A DNA stretch of 50,885 bases, taken from assembly GCA_905234245.1 (NCBI GenBank), contig CAJOGN010000014.1:1-50885 (forward strand). Reading direction: 5' to 3'. This stretch comes from an uncultured Lachnospiraceae bacterium (GTDB lineage: Bacteria > Bacillota > Clostridia > Lachnospirales > Lachnospiraceae). The first letter of the stretch is position 1; every line of letters starts with the position of its first letter. Positions 48,714 through 50,885 of this stretch are shown here, one piece after another. Made by a program: the position numbers and the translations under genes. The notes beneath the pieces were generated by a model. It had not been told where the DNA came from. It worked only from the letters and a program-made list of their open reading frames with translations, and searched no databases.

Positions 48714-49334
48714 TCAGCAACCTATTTTGCCAAGAAAGGATATATCTTCCTTCGTTAATCTATCAGGATTAGTTATTATCCGAGCAATGTTCAATTTCCC
48801 AGAATACTTTGAATCCTTGTATGCGTGTTCATACCATTTCTTATCATCTTTAAGAACAGCATATGTATAGATTTCCACTTCCACCATGTCATGTTCAAAT
48901 AGATGCATATAGCAGCAAAACGATCTCTTGTTATATAATGCAATATCGCCTAGGAAAAGCCTACGACTACACAACCGGTAGAGATTCATATAATCATGGC
49001 TCATAATCTTGAACTCTAGTATTACTACGTCCACATCTTCTTCGAGTAAATGCAATGCTTCTTCTTCACTTAAGGAAGGATAATAATCCACCTTCATTCT
49101 CGTGAAGCCAACCATATTATTTCTCACAAAAGATTTCGATTTAATCCCCGAGTATGTATCTGTCGCAATATCTGCCATACCACCATCCCCTACTTCACCT
49201 AGCACCACCTTCTTCTTAAGGTAGCTGCAATAATAATTAGCAAGTGCGATGGCAAGCCTTGTACTACCTAAGCCAAATATTCCATAACTTCTTTTCTTCT
49301 TATCAGTGAATTTACTCCTCATTAATCTAACCAT
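48714..49334 (-). CDS. Degenerate ParA/MinD-like P-loop protein, unknown function
   Basis: 206 residues. RSYGIFGLGSTRLAIALANY lies where ParA-like ATPases have KGGxGKT; the Lys is absent. LKKKVVLGEVGDGGMADIA follows as the second strand and DVDVVILEFK resembles a Walker-B strand. So the fold looks like a ParA/CpaE relative that has lost nucleotide binding. It overlaps the kinase gene by 13 bp; a second ATG four codons later overlaps the kinase stop as TAATG and could be the true start. The two proteins probably act together. Related pairs are seen near Tad/pilus-type loci in Lachnospiraceae, but no pilus gene is in view. Confidence 0.5.
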   Translation of the reverse strand: MVRLMRSKFTDKKKRSYGIFGLGSTRLAIALANYYCSYLKKKVVLGEVGDGGMADIATDTYSGIKSKSFVRNNMVGFTRMKVDYYPSLSEEEALHLLEEDVDVVILEFKIMSHDYMNLYRLCSRRLFLGDIALYNKRSFCCYMHLFEHDMVEVEIYTYAVLKDDKKWYEHAYKDSKYSGKLNIARIITNPDRLTKEDISFLGKIGC

Positions 49335-50575
49335 CCATTAATAATTCTGCGAAAGATTTTGTCCTTCTTTCTACTAATAGCGAATGGGTCTTCATCCATT
49401 GGAAATGCGTATACCGCCTTCCCAACTAATTTTGCTACATCTACACCCACTCTAATCTGAGCAGGGTTAATTATGACTTTTGTGTTATTTATCCGAACTA
49501 TTTCGTGTAATTCATTATTTTTGTACGCTCTAGACGATACAACATATACTATGTAATCACACTCCTTAGCCCTCTCAACCTTAGTGCCACAATCTCGGAT
49601 ATATAGCCCGCTGGGAGGAATCTCTTCTAAGACTGCCTCGCCACTTCGACGAAACGCCCTAAAACAATCGTGGTATATAATATTATCCTTCTCATAAAAG
49701 CTTCTATCCTTAGCTATAATCTTCTCAAGTGTGCCCTCATCACAGCTATCTTCATAATAGCTTACGAATCCTTCATTATTGAGATAGGAACATAGTGACA
49801 TAGCAATATGACTCACTCCTATTCCAGTGTCATTACCAACGACACCAATTTTCACATCGAGATGCTTCTTCTTATTGTTCATATTCTCATGTAGAAAAAT
49901 CCAGGCCTTCTTTTCCTCTGCGGCGCTTACTATTTCTTCCGTTCTAAGTCGTCGCTCGATTCTAATATCCCTTTTTTCCTCTGAGCTATCATATATTCTC
50001 CTAAGAGCTTCCTTCGTACTGAAAATGTCATTACTTGTATCACATTTGCCCGCCAGCTGCGCCTTAGATGCATATGATATTGTTCCGTATGTGGAATTCT
50101 CATTATCCCTTAGATAAGCTGATATACCATAATCAATTAGAACTATTCGTCCATCAGATAAATAAATATGCTCTAACTTCATATCCTGATAGCAGATAGG
50201 ATTAGCAAGACCATGAAGAAACTCCAACAGGTCATATAATTCTATTGCCACCTTCACAAGCTGTCTATGGGAAATGCTTTGATGCAGATATAAATAATCT
50301 GCCATAGACTCTCCAACAATGTATTCTTCTACCATATAATAATAATCTTCATCTTCTTCAAGATCATATAGTATAGGTATGTTGGGGTGTCTTAGATTCA
50401 AGAGGAGCTTAGCCTCTCTCATAGATGTTGAATCACCATTTGCCTTGGGTAATCTCTTAACTACCCGCTTGTGATTCATTCTCCTGTGTCTGACAAGTAT
50501 TACCGAGCTGGTTGCTGATTCGTGAAGTAATTCTAGCTCTTCATACTTATTAGATAAATTCTGTGAAATATAAAT
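49322..50575 (-). CDS. Atypical Ser/Thr protein kinase fused to a degenerate P-loop domain
   Basis: I extend this gene 32 codons upstream of ATG 50479. The extension NLSNKYEELELLHESATSSV reads as the first strand and (degenerate) Gly-loop of a kinase, with the Lys of strand 3 at 40 and helix-C Glu54. The catalytic block is CYQDMKLEHIYL (Asp131, Lys133; the usual Asn is His136), and DYG (148-150) replaces DFG. At about 242-262 KIGVVGNDTGIGVSHIA is a ParA-type loop without its Lys. No ATG precedes the extension; ATT at 50575 lies eight bases after AAGGAGG. ATG 50479 has GGAG only one base away. If the shorter form is right the protein has 385 residues and no N-terminal kinase strands. Confidence 0.65.
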   Translation of the reverse strand: MYISQNLSNKYEELELLHESATSSVILVRHRRMNHKRVVKRLPKANGDSTSMREAKLLLNLRHPNIPILYDLEEDEDYYYMVEEYIVGESMADYLYLHQSISHRQLVKVAIELYDLLEFLHGLANPICYQDMKLEHIYLSDGRIVLIDYGISAYLRDNENSTYGTISYASKAQLAGKCDTSNDIFSTKEALRRIYDSSEEKRDIRIERRLRTEEIVSAAEEKKAWIFLHENMNNKKKHLDVKIGVVGNDTGIGVSHIAMSLCSYLNNEGFVSYYEDSCDEGTLEKIIAKDRSFYEKDNIIYHDCFRAFRRSGEAVLEEIPPSGLYIRDCGTKVERAKECDYIVYVVSSRAYKNNELHEIVRINNTKVIINPAQIRVGVDVAKLVGKAVYAFPMDEDPFAISRKKDKIFRRIINGWLD

Positions 50576-50583
50576 GATAATCG

Positions 50584-50646
50584 CCTCCTTCTTTCGAAAG
50601 AAGCATCTCTGAATAAATATATAACAAACCCAAAATACATATGCAA
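50584..50646 (-). promoter_or_regulatory. Kinase-gene promoter, leader palindrome and ribosome site
   Basis: On the minus strand TTGCAT (50646-50641), 17 bases, TATATA (50623-50618). The short leader then contains the 16-base perfect palindrome CTTCTTTCGAAAGAAG (50603-50588), whose last three bases belong to the AAGGAGG ribosome site (50590-50584). Confidence 0.55.
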
Positions 50647-50680
50647 TAGTTTTGATATAAAATTAATAAAAATTTAATAA

Positions 50681-50702
50681 TTTGTTAAGAATTTGTTAAG
50701 AA
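50681..50702. repeat. Two 11-bp tandem repeats in the kinase/mecA intergenic region
   Basis: TTTGTTAAGAA is repeated exactly head to tail (50681-50691 and 50692-50702), followed by TTTG. An 11-bp period is typical of OmpR/PhoB-type response-regulator sites. It lies between the two divergent promoters: 35 bp from the kinase -35 box and 46 bp from that of mecA. Confidence 0.5.
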
Positions 50703-50717
50703 TTTGGACACAGACAC

Positions 50718-50777
50718 AAAATAGTCACAACTATTTTCTCACACATAGTAGACACGAGTTTTTTTCTACTTTATAAT
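50718..50777 (+). promoter_or_regulatory. mecA promoter with upstream inverted repeat
   Basis: TAGACA (50749-50754), 17 bases, TATAAT (50772-50777); transcript start near 50784. Upstream is a perfect inverted repeat AAAATAGT-CACA-ACTATTTT (50718-50737), a possible operator. Confidence 0.65.
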
Positions 50778-50814
50778 TAAATTAGGAGTAGAGATATAAA
50801 GGGGGTGTGGCATT

Positions 50815-50885
50815 ATGAAAATAGAAAAAATTAACGATAACCAGATACGTTGCACACTTACCAAGGAAGATTTAGAGCTTCGCCA
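50815..50885 (+). CDS. mecA: Adaptor protein MecA, N-terminal fragment
   Basis: The only plus-strand gene; the first 23 residues are present (MKIEKINDNQIRCTLTKEDL, then ELR) and the frame runs off the right edge. The start matches MecA proteins of Lachnospiraceae, adaptors that bring substrates to the ClpC protease. AAAGGGGGTG is the ribosome site. Only the N-terminal domain start can be judged, so identification rests on this short but characteristic stretch. Confidence 0.8.
   Translation, partial: MKIEKINDNQIRCTLTKEDLELR

Overview
The window reads as chromosomal DNA of a low-GC Gram-positive anaerobe of the class Clostridia, most likely a Lachnospiraceae member. This rests on the protein style, a MecA adaptor start, a Sua5/low-molecular-weight-phosphatase fusion, and an F-type ATP synthase whose c subunit carries the sodium-binding signature. 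No rRNA, tRNA, CRISPR array, integrase or transposase was seen. Almost every gene is on the minus strand; only mecA at the right edge is on the plus strand.

Region 1 (about 1-35,000, read right to left) is one large surface-glycan locus. A good sigma-70-type promoter near 35,010 precedes a polyprenyl-phosphate-sugar synthase (GT2) and a GtrA-type membrane protein, then rmd and gmd (GDP-D-rhamnose synthesis; gmd carries a frameshift). These are followed by about 20 membrane proteins: eight acyltransferase-3 (AT3) domains, several GT-C-like glycosyltransferases, an FAD enzyme, an SGNH esterase, and seven copies of a polytopic protein family I cannot assign (five in tandem at 17,149-23,321, a sixth at 4,881, a divergent seventh at 3,852). 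Sugar supply comes from a stand-alone ManC, a ManC/cupin/ManA fusion, and a phosphohexomutase that runs off the left edge. The inferred logic is GDP-mannose to polyprenyl-phosphate-sugar, transfer outside the membrane by GT-C enzymes, then O-acylation and de-acylation. Wzx, ABC exporters, an initiating phosphoglycosyltransferase and a recognisable Wzy are all absent from the window.

Region 2 (35,070-37,560) holds a small coiled-coil protein and a DUF6020-like membrane protein, then an intergenic cluster of three palindromes bounded by identical 13-bp direct repeats, next to the atp terminator.

Region 3 (37,511-46,710) is the complete ATP synthase operon atpZIBEFHAGDC. It is preceded without a break by a dCMP deaminase and the Sua5/phosphatase fusion, whose promoter predicts a leaderless mRNA. 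The phosphatase half has lost its catalytic cysteine and aspartate.

Region 4 (46,760-50,885) has a secreted GH18 glycosidase with SH3 domain, a possible 30-residue ORF, two genes with degenerate ParA-like P-loops (one fused to an atypical Ser/Thr kinase that probably starts at a non-AUG codon), and the divergent mecA gene. The shared intergenic region carries two promoters and an 11-bp tandem repeat.
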